Shown here: positions 45,545-56,380 of the stretch, one piece after another
Layout of the letters: every line of letters begins with the position of its first letter
Position numbering within the stretch: position 1 is the first letter of the stretch
Origin: Moniliella sp. 'wahieum'
Lineage: Eukaryota > Basidiomycota > Moniliellomycetes > Moniliellales > Moniliellaceae
Assembly: GCA_003971905.1 (NCBI GenBank)
Contig: RSEE01000118.1
Span: 62,001-126,000 of the forward strand
Length of the DNA: 64,000 nt
Direction: 5' to 3'
Translations under genes and position numbers: made by a program
Notes under the pieces: generated by a model
The model's database searches: none
What the model was told of the DNA's origin: nothing
The model's input: the letters and a program-made list of their open reading frames with translations, nothing else

Positions 45545-45692
45545 TGTAAGGGTCGGGCGAGACGAGGGAGGCTACTAGTAGTGAGAGGCCAAAAGTGCCA
45601 AAGGATGCACTGTTGAATGGGTATGGAGAAAAAGACAGGAGCGGCGAAGAGCAGTGAGAAGATTTACCTGATCAGCTAACAGGACCGTGACA
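45545..45692 (+). repeat. Diverged direct repeat, copy A
   Basis: Begins TGTAAGGGTCGGGCGA and ends near ACCGTGACAGTT. It matches copy B at 47160-47300 in order and spacing (shared words include GTCGGGCGA, GATGCACTG, GAGAAGATT and GTGACA), with many differences. The pair flanks about 1.5 kb of AT-rich DNA. This could be the ends of an old, decayed mobile element, but no protein of one is recognisable. Confidence 0.55.
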
Positions 45693-47159
45693 GTTGCCCT
45701 CAGAATCGTCCGGGGGAGCAGCACAGAGCGCATCTCCTCACATGCGAACAAAAAGCACGGTTCCTTTTCTCCTGCAAAGAATCCACATCCACTTTGAAAA
45801 ATGGAAGAAGCAACCCAAATAAGACTAGCATTTGAAGGTAGTATGAAACATACGAGCAATCCTATAGGGCATGAATGCCCCAATAAATCCACCACGGAGT
45901 GTACCCTGCATATGCGATGGGAGATATGAGGCGCTTCATACTAATAATACTATGTCTCGCGAGAGAAGGGGAGAGAACTGTATATAACTTTACCGAATAG
46001 AGAGACTGTGAAGAAAGAATTTGTCTGGTGGATCGTCCTCTACGTAAAGAATGTGTTCCACAAGCAGGTGTTCCAAACTGCATAACAACACTGTCGTGAA
46101 TAGATTGAGAGTCTCCCCACATCTTGCTCCAAATCTCATTTGGGGAACCAACATGCAGATCGCGTGTCACCTAACCACACCCGTTGCGGAGGACGCTGTC
46201 GCCCTCGCTGAAGGTATGCACACGTATCGCCGCCAAACACGCCGTCGCGAACGGCTATACCCCCACTCCACAAACCACTTCCGTGATGAGCATAGAGATA
46301 CCCAAGACCAAATCTCTGTCGTTGCCAACATCCTTCGTCCGGTGTATACGACCTTCTAGAGACCAGGGCCATCTCATATGAGAATCTCGAAGGAATGAGC
46401 ATATAATGTCTCATCTCTGGATATTGAAAGAGAAAGGCATTAACCTATAGACCTTAGATCCCGAAAAGTGTTTCCCTGGTGTCACTCGTACACCGTGCCT
46501 TAACCCGTACATTTCCCAATTAGCTCCCTTTGGTTATGGATATGACCCAGAGTCTCCTTGTCCCCATCCAGATCATCTGCCTCACGCGCGTGAGCTCCTG
46601 GAACAGTACATAGCCCTATATATGGATACAGCGATAGAGGCGCTGCATGGACGCTCATTTGGGTAACGTTTCTCTTGTGTGTTCAACCACGACCTATAGT
46701 CCAGCAGATCATCGACGATGGCACACCGTCTCTACGGTCTTCCTGTACTATCATACTCGGTGTGACTTGTACGGTTCCGTTTCAGAGGTCTCACGAGAAA
46801 GATTATGAGGTCCCTATAGTGCAGCCCGCCGTTCCAGATATGGTATCCAAGACCAACTCTGATGCGCAACACTTTTCTGGCACAAATGTTACTGTGAGGA
46901 TGTCGCCTAGAAGGGATGTGGCTGCACCTCCATCGCTAGAGCAGCTACGCCGAGTCTACCAATGACTCGTTGGTAATCCTCTCTTCCCTCACTCGGCTCC
47001 TGTTGCGTTCGCTCTTTTCCCTGTGCGCATCCTATCATCCCCTTCAAGAATAATATACCTGCCTGCTGCTTGATGATCCCAATCGCGATGACCAAGCCGC
47101 TCACCACTGCAGTCCTTTGGGCGTCCGTTCCACAATTCTCTTTTTAAGCGCTTTCTATT

Positions 47160-47300
47160 TGTAAGAGTCGGGCGAATACGAGTGAGACCAAGTACCAAGG
47201 GAAGCCAAAGATGCACTGGTGGGAGAGAAGGGAGAGAACAGGATCGGCGGGAAGAGTGGTGAGAAGATTCCCCTGATTAGCTAAGAGGATCGTGACACTA
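47160..47300 (+). repeat. Diverged direct repeat, copy B
   Basis: Begins TGTAAGAGTCGGGCGAAT and ends near TCGTGACACTA. It is the partner of copy A at 45545-45692. The level of difference, judged by eye, suggests an old duplication. Family unknown. Confidence 0.55.
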
Positions 47301-47679
47301 TTAGCGTTACAGTGGGGGCTAAGGCCTAAAACGAGGGAGACCACAGTCGGGACTAAAGCCAAGGGATGTAGCAATCGTTCATGGGGAAGAGAAACAAGAG
47401 CAAAAAGCACATCTCGTCATTGCGAAAAACGGAAGACAGAGGAAAGTGAGACACTCGGGAAGAAGAGATGGGAAATGGGGCCGAAGAGATGAGCCCAACT
47501 ATGACATGTATGAGCCAGCGTGTCGTTTGAGTTGAACGGATTCTATCACGCACACGCGTTTTGATAGAGCAGAGAGAGAGAGAACATGTACCCGAAAAAG
47601 TGACTCCATATTAATAGTGACTATGGTTGTATGTGACATGGGACTTATTTCTCTGACGAACAAGGAGTCTCTGTCTCTA

Positions 47680-47870
47680 TTGAGTACTGAGCGCACTGAG
47701 CACTGAGTAACTGAGTACTGAATGTACCAAGTACTGAGGACTCAGACTGAGTTCAGTCTCCTGAGGCCTGAGAGCGCGTGAGCCTCAGCCCTGAACTCAG
47801 CGCTCGGCGAGCGCCGCTCAGGCCTCAGGCGATCAGTACTGAGACTGAGATCTGACAAAGGATCTGAGAT
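47680..47870. repeat. Cluster of CTGAGTACTGAG-type repeat words
   Basis: A dense run of short, partly palindromic words on the theme ACTGAGTACTGAG, passing into CTCAGCGCTCGGCGAGCG and CAGGCCTCAGGC. Similar clusters occur at about 360-430, 17720-17840, 19270-19350 and 28420-28500. Confidence 0.7.
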
Positions 47871-48992
47871 GCTGCATGGCGAGAAGGGGAACCATATGAA
47901 GAAGGGGAAACGCGTTGTGCGTTGAACTAAACGTGTATACGCAATAGTTAAGATCCATATATAATGATCTTGGACAACTGATATAACAGTTTGGGCAGTA
48001 TAAAATGCATTTCCCCCCGGTATACGACGATAGGTGCCTTTTGAGATGAGAACTCGAGTGCATTTAAATCTTGAGGTCCTTGAGAGCTTCATCGCGAGTC
48101 GCGACTTGCGACTCAGTGTGCCAACATCTGGCATCATCTGCAACACACGCCACAAAAATTCCATTTTCACTGCATCCTTTTCTTAGTACTACTGCGAATA
48201 TCACTACTGTTGTATATCAGTCACTGTGATGTGTTGGTGTGGATCATTCGAATGCTCTCTTCCACTATCGCTATTTTGATGGATGCTGGATATTGAATCG
48301 AGATGATCAGAATGAATGCCGAATCGCCTGGGGACAACCTCTGATGGGGTGGATACTAATATACGCTTGCTCAAGAAGAAAACGCGATGACACAGCTCCG
48401 TTTCGCAAGGTGCACCACATCAGAAGGGGTGTGGACGGGGGCGGACTGGCGGCACAAGGAGGGAGAAGGAGGGAAGGGGGTATGGATCGTCCTGTCGAAG
48501 AAGAAAAGAAGGAATTGCGGTGCTGGTGGCACGGGTATATTCGCACCCAGCGGGGGGGGTGCCGAGCAACGGGAGATGCCGCGTGTGTCACCACACCGAT
48601 TGTGGCACGTGCCCCATGTCAGCACAGCGTGGCTTTGCCGCTTCTGTATCCACACACTGGGCCAGTGCGACGCCGGCTGCGACGCGTGGCAGAGCCCACG
48701 GGCGGCGGGAAGGCTGGCACGCGCATCACGTGACAGCTCTTTCTGTTGCACCCGCTGGGCACACAGCACGAGGTGGCCCCACACTGGCGCCGTGCCCGCC
48801 GGTGGGCGTGGCGGGCGCGGGCGGGCAGGGCAGGCCGAGGCAGCACAGCACTCGCCCGTCGGGACTCGTCCTCGTATTCAGTACGCAAGTCGCCGTAGCA
48901 CTCAGAACTCAGAACGCCGTGCTCGCCTCAACACTCCACCCGAGTGCTCACGGCCCGCGCCCTCCCATCCTGCGCGCCCCCTGCCCGCCCCC

Positions 48993-50969
48993 ATGTCCGT
49001 CATCAAGCCCCCCGTGCGCAGAAGCGCAACTTCAAGGGCTCCAGCTCGCCGACTCGCCCTTGAGCATCCCTGTGCCCCGCCTCAGCCACGCCTCCTCCCC
49101 CACCCGCAAACCCACCGACCAGCAGCATGGCCTGGTCAACCACGCCGCCTCTTCTGCCCACACCCACACCCACTCCCACTCCCACACTCACTCCCCACTC
49201 TCGCACCCTCACGTCCGCATCCACCTCCTCCCGCATGCCCGAGCCCCTCTCCGTTCCCCCTTCTGTCCCCGCCCCCGCCCCAACCCCCGCTCCCGCTCCC
49301 CTCTCCAACCCCATCACCACCCCCCAGCACCGCTTCCCCTTCGCTCGGCCACACACAGTCCAAGCGAGTCCGCCATCCGCCCTGCCCAGCAGCGTCCCCC
49401 CTTCCCTCTTCCTCTTCGCCGCGCTACTGTTTCCAAAGCCACGCTGTTACTACGCCCTCGTTCCTGGAAGGGGGTGCGGCACCGCTCCGGCCAACAGCAC
49501 TGCCTTCCGCCCGCCGGCCGACGCTGTCAGCGCTTCGGCTGTGCCCTCTTCCTTCCCCTTGGCCCCGCCTCCAACCACCCAACTTCCTGCCTCGGCTCCT
49601 GCCCTTGGGGCTCCTGTCGACCCGCCCCCGTGTCCACTGGGCTCGCAGAAGTGGGTCGGGTCCGAGCTTTGGCGCACCTCCCCGCCCTGGGGTCGGGTTC
49701 CCGAAAAAGTCGCCTGGGCGACTAAAGAAGCGGGCACCGAAAAATCTCAAGCTTCAATTGGGGCCCGAGGCACTCAATATCGGAAGCGCTTCGCTGTCTG
49801 GGATGGTTGGTGAGGCCGGGAGAGAAAATGGGTCGAACCCGTTGGCTCGGAGCGGCGCTTCGGGCAGTTACCATAAGCTGAGCGAGCAGCTGGCTTCGCT
49901 GATTTGACTGGGACCAAGCATAAGGCTGGCGAGGTGCCTCAAAGTTTGTCCAACGACGATCTCGAGTTCCTTTCCGAGCTCGGGGCCGGCAATGGCGGCA
50001 CAGTGACCAAATGCGCCACCTTCCCTCGAGCCAAGTTCTGGCTAAGAAAGTCGTCTTTGTGGAGGCCAAGCCAGCGGTGCGCAAGCAGATTGTTCGTGAA
50101 CTCCAGATTATGCACGAGTGCGACTCGCCCTACATTATCAACTTTGTTGGTGCCTACCTCACCGAGCCGCACATCTGCATGTGCATGGAGTAATGGACCG
50201 AGGGTTTTGTTCTGTTTCTCCACGCCCCCCCCCATATATTTCCTTTGTCTTCTCCACCTTTTTGTTGGCGTTCTCTGACTCTTCTCTCTTTCCCAGCTCG
50301 CTGGACCAGATCTACAAACATAAAGGGGCCATTCCGTACGATATCTGCGCTTGTGTAGCCAATGTGGTGGTGAATGGTCTTACCTATCTCTACGATGTGC
50401 ATCGCATCATTCATCGCGATGTCAAGCCCAGTAACATTCTCGCCAACAGTTCGGGCGAGTTGAAGATTTGCGATTTCGGCGTATCAGGTGAACTGATCAA
50501 CTCTATCGCCGACACGTTCGTTGCACGAGCACGTATATGAGTGTGAGTACAATCTTCTGCCCCCTCCTCCTCCACCTCTACACCCTGTCTGCTTCCTGCA
50601 CTGAGTCTCCTAACCAATTTGGACCCCCCACCCCAGCCCGAGCGGATCCAAGGCAGCCAGTATACTGTCAAGAGCGATGTATGGTCGTTGGGCGTAACCC
50701 ATCGAGCTCGCTTTGGGCCGGTTCCCCTTCTCGGACGAGGAGAATGAGAATGAGGTGGGCAGCATCCTCGATTTCTCCAGCACATTGTCAATGAACCCAG
50801 CCCCCGGCTGCCGGATACGTACCCTTTGCCCTTGCGTTCCTTTGCGGATGCCTGCTTGGCCAAGGACCCACTCAGCCGCGCCGCGCCCAAAGTGCTCCTC
50901 CGCCACCCGCTCATCACGTCGGCCTCTCTGACACAGGACCAACTGGCTGCCTGGCTCAACGCTCCCTAG
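48993..50969 (+). CDS. STE7: MAP kinase kinase, STE7/FUZ7 type
   Basis: A dual-specificity kinase of the mating/filamentation cascade. It starts MSVIKPPVR and has a likely MAPK docking site, [14 protein letters not shown], within the first 25 residues. A long low-complexity linker follows ([13 protein letters not shown] and Pro-rich). The kinase domain opens with [19 protein letters not shown] (glycine loop) and [20 protein letters not shown]. The introns are 50204-50296 and 50543-50636. The catalytic loop is IHRDVKPSN at about 50409-50435, DFG is at 50472-50480, and the activation sites are Ser and Thr of SIADT (50502-50516), then TYMSPERIQGS. The C-lobe reads [38 protein letters not shown] and ends [10 protein letters not shown]. 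Frame changes occur near 49015, 49400-49700, 50030, 50192, 50525, 50695 and 50780. STE7 over MKK1/PBS2 is chosen from the docking site and SIADT loop. Confidence 0.88.
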
Positions 50970-51573
50970 TTTCCTTTTGCATGTCTCTACTCCCTCTCCC
51001 CTCCCCCCGCCCCTTCCGCCCCTCTGCCGTCTTTCCACGCTATCATACCCTACGCCTCACGTTCCCTTTCCTACCTTTGTGTCGCTGGGCCGGCCTTCCC
51101 TTTCCACGCTGCCCCCCGCCCTTTCCCCGACCTTTTCGGGTTGTCGGTCTCCCTCCCACCTCACTCTGCTTTGCATGTCTTTCCTGCCTGGAGAACCAAC
51201 TGTACCGTAGTACCATTTGATCCTTCATTGCTGCGTTGCGCATTGAGCTTGAGGCTCAGGTTGGGGCGCTGGTTCAGTTGGAAAGGGCGGTCGTGGGTAG
51301 GCGAGAGGGGGGGGAGTCCTGCTGCAGCACCATGTAGCGCCGCCCGAGGCGAGCCGAGGCAAGCTGTGCGAATTCTATGGATTGGAGTCCAACTGGAAAC
51401 TGAGGTCTGTCAAGCAGATGGTGGGGCGAGGAAGGAGCTAAGAGTACATCGCACAAGCAAGCACATGGAGGAATCGAATGCGGAGTGGAATAGTGGCACG
51501 GCAGGAGCCCCAGCCTTATTTTGTTACGTGAACCGGGGCGAGCAGGCCCAACCAAGTAGCCAGGACAAGCTGG
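50970..51573. other. Intergenic region between convergent STE7 and eS21
   Basis: 3' flanks of two convergent genes; pyrimidine-rich for the first 200 bp. No gene or RNA recognised. Confidence 0.5.
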
Positions 51574-52387
51574 TTACTTCTGGTAGCTCCAGACGTTGCG
51601 GAGCACTGGACAAGAGAGGCGTCAGTACACTCGTTCCGGCACGAAACCGAGTCCATGGTTCCAAGAGCAAAGATGTGACTTGGCGCCTGGCCCCTCGCCT
51701 GCCCTCTTCAGCACTGCACTCCATCGATCGCGCACCGCCACAAACGTGTACCACCACTTTGACACCCAAGCATCCATAGATACTAAAGGCCCGGGCTCTA
51801 AGGTGATGGCCATCAATATCCGCTCATAGCCAAAAGGCTGAATCCACCCCGACCCTGAAAGTTGCTCGAGGCAGTGGGCGGGGCAGACTGTCGGGAGCGT
51901 GTGCGGAGGGAGGGTGCTGTGACGGGCGAGATGGGGGAGGCGTCGTGCCAAACAAGGGGTCGCGAGCAGGCGAGTAACCAAGCACCAAGCACCAAGCACC
52001 AAGCACCAAGCACAAGCACCAAGCACCAAGCACCAAGCACCAAGCACCAAGCCCAAGCACCAAGCACCAAGCACAAGCACCAGCCCAAGCACCAAGCACC
52101 AAGCACCAAGCTTGGCCTCTCGCTCTCGGAGGAGAAAAGAATTCAAGAACAGTACGTACGGCCCCCGGGTGGCAAGACGTTGATGGAGTCATCGCTCTCG
52201 CCCGACTTGCGGACAAAGCCCGAGATGGCAAACACGGTCGAAGCGCCGGGATCGCACGGCCCTCCTCGTCCACGTCGGCAACGGCGATCTGGACCGAGGC
52301 GTGGTCCTTGGCCTGCAGGATGCGGCCGGTGGCAGCGCACTTGCGGGGCACGTACAGGTCCACGAGCTGGTGCTTGTCGTTCTCCAT
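51574..52387 (-). CDS. RPS21: 40S ribosomal protein eS21
   Basis: A small-subunit ribosomal protein. Exon 1 (from 52387) reads [39 protein letters not shown], then [20 protein letters not shown]. The last exon (about 51574-51605) encodes [10 protein letters not shown] and a stop, matching the family end (GLLKNVWSYSR in yeast). The two are joined by an intron at 51606-52159 with a GTACGTAC donor and CCAG acceptor, which restores the frame as GG-LLRNVWS. At about 554 nt this intron is several times longer than the others here, and it carries a CAAGCAC heptamer array. One frame change lies near 52265. The protein length, about 87 residues, is normal. The Met-Glu N-terminus is a predicted NatB substrate. 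Confidence 0.93.
51978..52112 (+). repeat. Heptamer tandem array (ACCAAGC type) in the eS21 intron
   Basis: About 18 imperfect copies of a 7-nt unit (AAGCACC on the plus strand), with occasional 6-nt or AGCCC variants, just downstream of the eS21 donor. On the transcript strand it reads GCTTGGT repeats. It is a minisatellite; the variants suggest slippage. Confidence 0.92.
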
Positions 52388-52841
52388 GGTGTGTGGGCTG
52401 GGTAGTCGAGAAAGGGGCGGCGCGGGCGATCGAAGCCAGCTCAAAGCCAGGCGAGCCAACGGAGGCACCTAGTGGCTAGCGAGTGGGAGCACCACAGGCA
52501 TAGGGGCAGCCTACGACCTAACCCTGATGCCACTGCGGCACATTTTTTTCCAATTGGCGCTTTGCAATCTGTTCTCGCCTGCGAGCGTTGTGCGGACACA
52601 AAAGGTCAAACGTTCAATCCGCCCTGCCGAAGCGCGGAAGTATCCCACGAACGAAGGCTACTCAAATTTCACAAAGCCAGGCCTGGCGTTCCCCGCCTCG
52701 GACAGTCACATGTGATGCAACCAACGGGAAAACGCTCTTCCATTGTAATAGGGGTTGTTCATCCCAGCTTGGCCATGGTGGAGATGAAGGCGACGAGGAC
52801 GGATATATCCGACCAACATTGGGGCTTTGCATTGATTCGTA
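52388..52841. promoter_or_regulatory. eS21 upstream region
   Basis: The presumed ribosomal-protein promoter, between eS21 and the tRNA-Arg gene. No coding frame of interest. I cannot point to a specific factor site with confidence. Confidence 0.35.
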
Positions 52842-52935
52842 GCCCTGCTGTTGCAATGGTAGCATTCTTCGCTTCTAATAAGGTCCCATCTGATCTGCAA
52901 TGAAGCGGTTGTGGGTTCGAGTCCCCCGTGGGGCT
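52842..52935 (+). tRNA. tRNA-Arg(UCU) with intron
   Basis: The acceptor stem GCCCTGC pairs with GTGGGGC through all seven positions (two G-T). The anticodon stem CTTCG/TGAAG closes the loop CTTCTAA, giving anticodon TCT at 52874-52876. A 22-nt intron at 52878-52899 sits one base 3' of the anticodon, the canonical position. The T loop is TTCGAGT, with one T-C mismatch in the T stem. A TTTT run shortly after the 3' end can terminate Pol III. Confidence 0.8.
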
Positions 52936-53070
52936 CGTTTGTTTTGCTCGTGGCGGGCAATAGTGCAGCGGAACAAGAGGGCGGAACAAGCGGGGGTTCT
53001 TACTCGACCCGCCTTGGCTTCGGCCAGGTGCTTGGTTGGCCCGAGGCCAGAGTGAGCCACGACCATCGCC

Positions 53071-53431
53071 ATGTCGGACCAAGTGGTGCAGAACTTTGCG
53101 GATGCGCCCGCGGGCGAGACGTGGACCTTTACCCGCTCCTCGCTCGAGAAGCACATGAAGTCCGTCTGTGTCGGTCTCCAGGCCGCGCGCCTGCCCAGCG
53201 ACCTGGTGCCCAAACCCACCCCCGCGTCAAGAAGGACGATGTGGAGTACCTGGTACGCGCTTGCCTTCTTTCCCTCCTGGTACACCCCCTGTTCCTGCAT
53301 CTGACTCCATCACCCCTTGCCTGCCAAAGCACAAGAACCTGCTCTTGCCCCCCCCGGCTGCGGAGGCGATTTTGGCCAAGCACCATGGCTCGTTGGAGGC
53401 GGCCGTGCGCGAGCTCTTGCTTCTCGCATGA
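53071..53431 (+). CDS. Small protein with UBA-like C-terminal helix bundle
   Basis: About 95 residues: MSDQVVQNFADAPAGETW, TFTRSSLEKHMKSVCVGL, a Pro-rich link, KKDDVEYL, then after a 77-nt intron (53253-53329) HKNLLLPPPAAEAILAKHHG and SLEAAVRELLLLA. The final segment has the spacing of a UBA helix bundle (hydrophobic core, A-x-x-I-L, then H-x-G-S/D-L-E-A-A). HYPK, the NatA/NAC-associated factor, has this kind of acidic N-terminus and UBA-like end, but the resemblance is weak. A one-base frame change lies near 53220. It is divergent from eS21 with the tRNA-Arg gene between. Confidence 0.55.
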
Positions 53432-53991
53432 TGCCTGATCCATAGCCGCGCAAGGCGCGCATTGTAGCCTCTCTCGACCAGGCGGGGCCAAGTGGGATTG
53501 CTCGGATGTGCCGAGGATCCAATCGAGTCTGGACCAATTGACAGCTGTCTGCTTCGAAGCTTGCTGCCCAGCTAGCTTTGGGCCCCGGTTCAGGCGACGC
53601 CCTTCCCACCTTGGCCGACACTGCGCCAGGGACTCGCCTGGCCTGCTTATGATTATGACGATATCCCTCCAAACATGTGGGATGGAGTGTTGAATCGTGA
53701 AGGATGCCGATCCAAGGAGTCCAGGGTGATTGGAATTGGCAGACAGATCATTACACGCGAGATAGGACCCGAGCAGTAACGTTGAATATCCTTTTCCTGA
53801 AGGGAGGTAAACCACGATCTGGGACTTTCTACGATGGGAATACGCACACATGAACAGTTCGGCAACAGAGAGGCATAGCCATCCGCGTCCTCCAAATTGC
53901 AGAAGACAGGCCATTGTATAGATTACTCGTGGTCCACAAGACACCGACGATGCCACCACGCCGTGCCCTCTTTACATATTTGTCCTCCCGG
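53432..53991. other. Intergenic region
   Basis: 3' flanks of the small UBA-like gene and the convergent RBM25-like gene. No gene seen. Confidence 0.45.
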
Positions 53992-55970
53992 TCACAACGA
54001 ATCGGCAACCAGCCGGCGCCACAAGGCCGCCACGAGCGGCACAGCGTCCTCGTCCAATGCCTGGTAGAAAACATCCGGTCAGTGTCAGGACCAAGTCATC
54101 AAGATTCGGGGAAGAACCAGTACCCGAACCAGAACCAGGACCAGGACCAGGACCATGAAGGTAAGGTAAGGGACCGAGGTAGGCAATCCCCAGTATCCAA
54201 ACAAAGAAAACACGTACCAGTTCCACCTCTGCCACCATTTCGATGCGGACGCCTGGGCCCTCATTTTCTCCAGCAGGGCCTCGACCAATTCCGGGACGGG
54301 TTCTTCCATCGCTTCGGTCACCTTTGCGTCAATCCACGCGCGGTATTCTTCCTGTCGCTCGGCCACGCGGGACCAGTTGGGGGTGTAGGTGCTGATTTCC
54401 TCCAAGGAAGTGGGCAGCGCAGCGCGTTGTTGTTCCAGCGCAGCCTGATCGACCGCAGTAGCCTCCTGCGCCATGGCGCCTGCGCCGGTAACCGCAGGAG
54501 CAGGGGACGGAATCGATGTCGGTTCCGCCGTCGTGGTGTCGTCCAAAGCGGGATGGTTCTTGGCCAAGGAAATGCGGATGGGTTGGTTGAGAGTTTGGGG
54601 CAAGAGGACGCCAGCGGCTCGTTGTTCTTCGGCCGATCGTTGCGCCTGCTCCTCTTGCTCTTTCTTCAGTTGCTCATCCTCTTGCCTCAACAGCTCGTCG
54701 TGTGCGCGCTCTTGGTCTCGCGACTGGGCGCGCGCTTCCCGCCACCGCGCGCGATCTGTGACAAACAGCTCGCTGGCTCCATCGTACGCAGCCATCTTTT
54801 GTTCTTGTCGCACCGCTGCCTGCTCCATTTTCTTGGCGCGCCACTCCTCATCCGCGTCCAGTTGCTTCCACCGAGCAATCCGACGCTCTTCGTGCTCCAG
54901 GTACCGTCGTTCAGCCTGGTCCGCGAATGAAGGTTAGTATCAGAGAAGAGAAGAATGGGAAGAAGGAGGCGGTGTGAATATAACATACGGCTTTGGCGTC
55001 GGCTCGCTTGGTCACCTCGGCTTGCTGCCGACGAAGTTCCTCGTCCACCTCGTCCCGCTCAATCGGATCGATTCCACTCTCCATGGGCGTACGGGAAGGC
55101 GATGCAGAGGCATCGTGACCGCGGGGAGGATAAGGGGAACGGTTGCCCCAGCCCAGAGAACCATGGCCGGACGGACGATCGGGGTAGCCGCCCGCACCCG
55201 CACCCGGGCCATACTGCTGCATCTGTCGCTTCTCGCGTTGTTCCCTCTGTTCGCGCGCCATTCTGTCGCGTTCCAGCGCAGCAGCCCGGACGGCGTCGGA
55301 ACGACGTTGTTCCTGCGCCTTGACCGCGGCCGTGTTGCGGAACGCGGCGATTTCGCCCAAAATCGACCCACGCATCTCATCCGGAATATGGGTCTTGTCC
55401 AGGTCCTGCAGATGACCCGGTGCGTCGTCCTGCACTGCCGTCGCAACCGGCGCAGACAAGCCTGGGTCCGCGGCGATCGGCGGCGGCGCATCGCCGCGCG
55501 TCATGGCGGCCACTAAGGAGTCCACACGCTCCGACGCGCCTGCATGCGCACCATCGTCCGCCTCTGCCGCCGCACCATCCGCCCCGGCTCGCCATTGGTC
55601 CATATAGGCAGTTTTTTGGCATCCGCCTTGACTGTCAGCGCTTTGCTCGGCCCCGCGCCGGGCGGGAGCGAGGGAAGTTGACGTCCGGCCAGAACGCGCA
55701 GCGCTTGGGCCACCGACGCCGGCTCGACGTACTCGACAAAGGCAAAGGCGGGGTTGGGCCGCTTGACGGATCGCACGGTGCCACAGGCCTGGAGAGAGAG
55801 GGCGGAGGTCAGCAGGAGGCGCTCGGGAGACAGGAGAAGGAGCTTACCTCAAACAGCGCGTGGAGCCAGGCCTCGTTGACGCCTTGGGAAATGGAACCAA
55901 CAAAAAGGGTGGTCGCCTGCTGCTGCGGGGCATATGTGCCAGGGCGAGGTGGGAGAGAGGGATCAGCCAT
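53992..55970 (-). CDS. RBM25/Snu71-like splicing factor (RRM plus PWI)
   Basis: A likely U1 snRNP-associated splicing factor. It starts MADPSLPPRPGTYAPQQQ and its RRM follows: TTLFVGSISQGVNEAWLHALF (RNP2-type strand), a 59-nt intron (55789-55847), then ACGTVRSVKR and AFAFVEYVEPASVAQAL (RNP1-type). The middle is a long charged coiled region (RAAALERDRMAREQREQREK, AERRYLEHEERRIARWKQ, DEQLKKEQEEQAQRSAEEQ). Introns are at 54916-54988, with a TACTAAC branch, and 54061-54217. The PWI domain reads EYRAWIDAKVTEAMEEPVPE, LVEALLEKMRA, VAEVELALDEDAVPLVAALW and RRLVADSL. RRM-charged-PWI order is that of human RBM25. Frame changes occur near 55610, 55010 and 54235. Confidence 0.85.
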
Positions 55971-56380
55971 TGAAACAAGAGGCGGACGAGGCGCTCAGGG
56001 CAAGGAAGGAAAACACAAGCCAAGGTGCCGGAACGGCGGATGGGATGGCCCGGCGGGATGTTGGTGTCAACTTTTCCTCCTGTTCAACGTTCACCCCCAG
56101 TTTAAAGCAATGGTTGCGATTCATAGTCTGCTTAGGTAACCACCGTACGCCCCGTTTCGTCTTGCTCTCCTTTGGCTCGCTTTGCTTGCACGTTGTTGGC
56201 ACTCCACCGGGCAGCTTTTCATTCTCGCCGGTGGCTGGGCAGGAGAGGGAGGAGAGCCTGGGCACATCTGGTGACAACATTATTTGTCTGGCTACCACAA
56301 GGGGGCCTGAGGTGGGGGCGTGGCAGCCAGCTGTTCAATGCAAAAAAAAGAGAAGTAACGTCCGGTGTGGGTTCAAAAAG
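55971..56380. other. Upstream region of the RBM25-like gene
   Basis: Presumed promoter. No gene seen. Confidence 0.4.

Larger units (their letters stand above)
45317..48992. other. AT-richer gene desert with repeats
   Basis: From about 45500 to 48400 the base composition becomes visibly more AT-rich, and open frames are short with no family match. Two diverged copies of a roughly 140-bp sequence lie at about 45545-45692 and 47160-47300 in direct orientation (separate entries). A dense cluster of CTGAGTACTGAG-type words lies at 47680-47870. The last 600 bp, GC-rich again, are the presumed upstream region of the MAPKK gene; an open frame there continues into it but has no recognisable content. 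Confidence 0.5.

Noticed and set aside
45861-46965. Short frames in the AT-rich island as genes
   Set aside because: They are under about 105 residues, have no family resemblance, and lie in repeat-flanked DNA.
48387-48992. An N-terminal extension of STE7 reading back to 48387
   Set aside because: The extension has no recognisable content, while the ATG at 48993 places the MAPK docking motif at the very N-terminus, as in the family.
51978-52112. CRISPR-like or regulatory array
   Set aside because: Units are 7 nt with no unique spacers, and they lie inside a eukaryotic intron.
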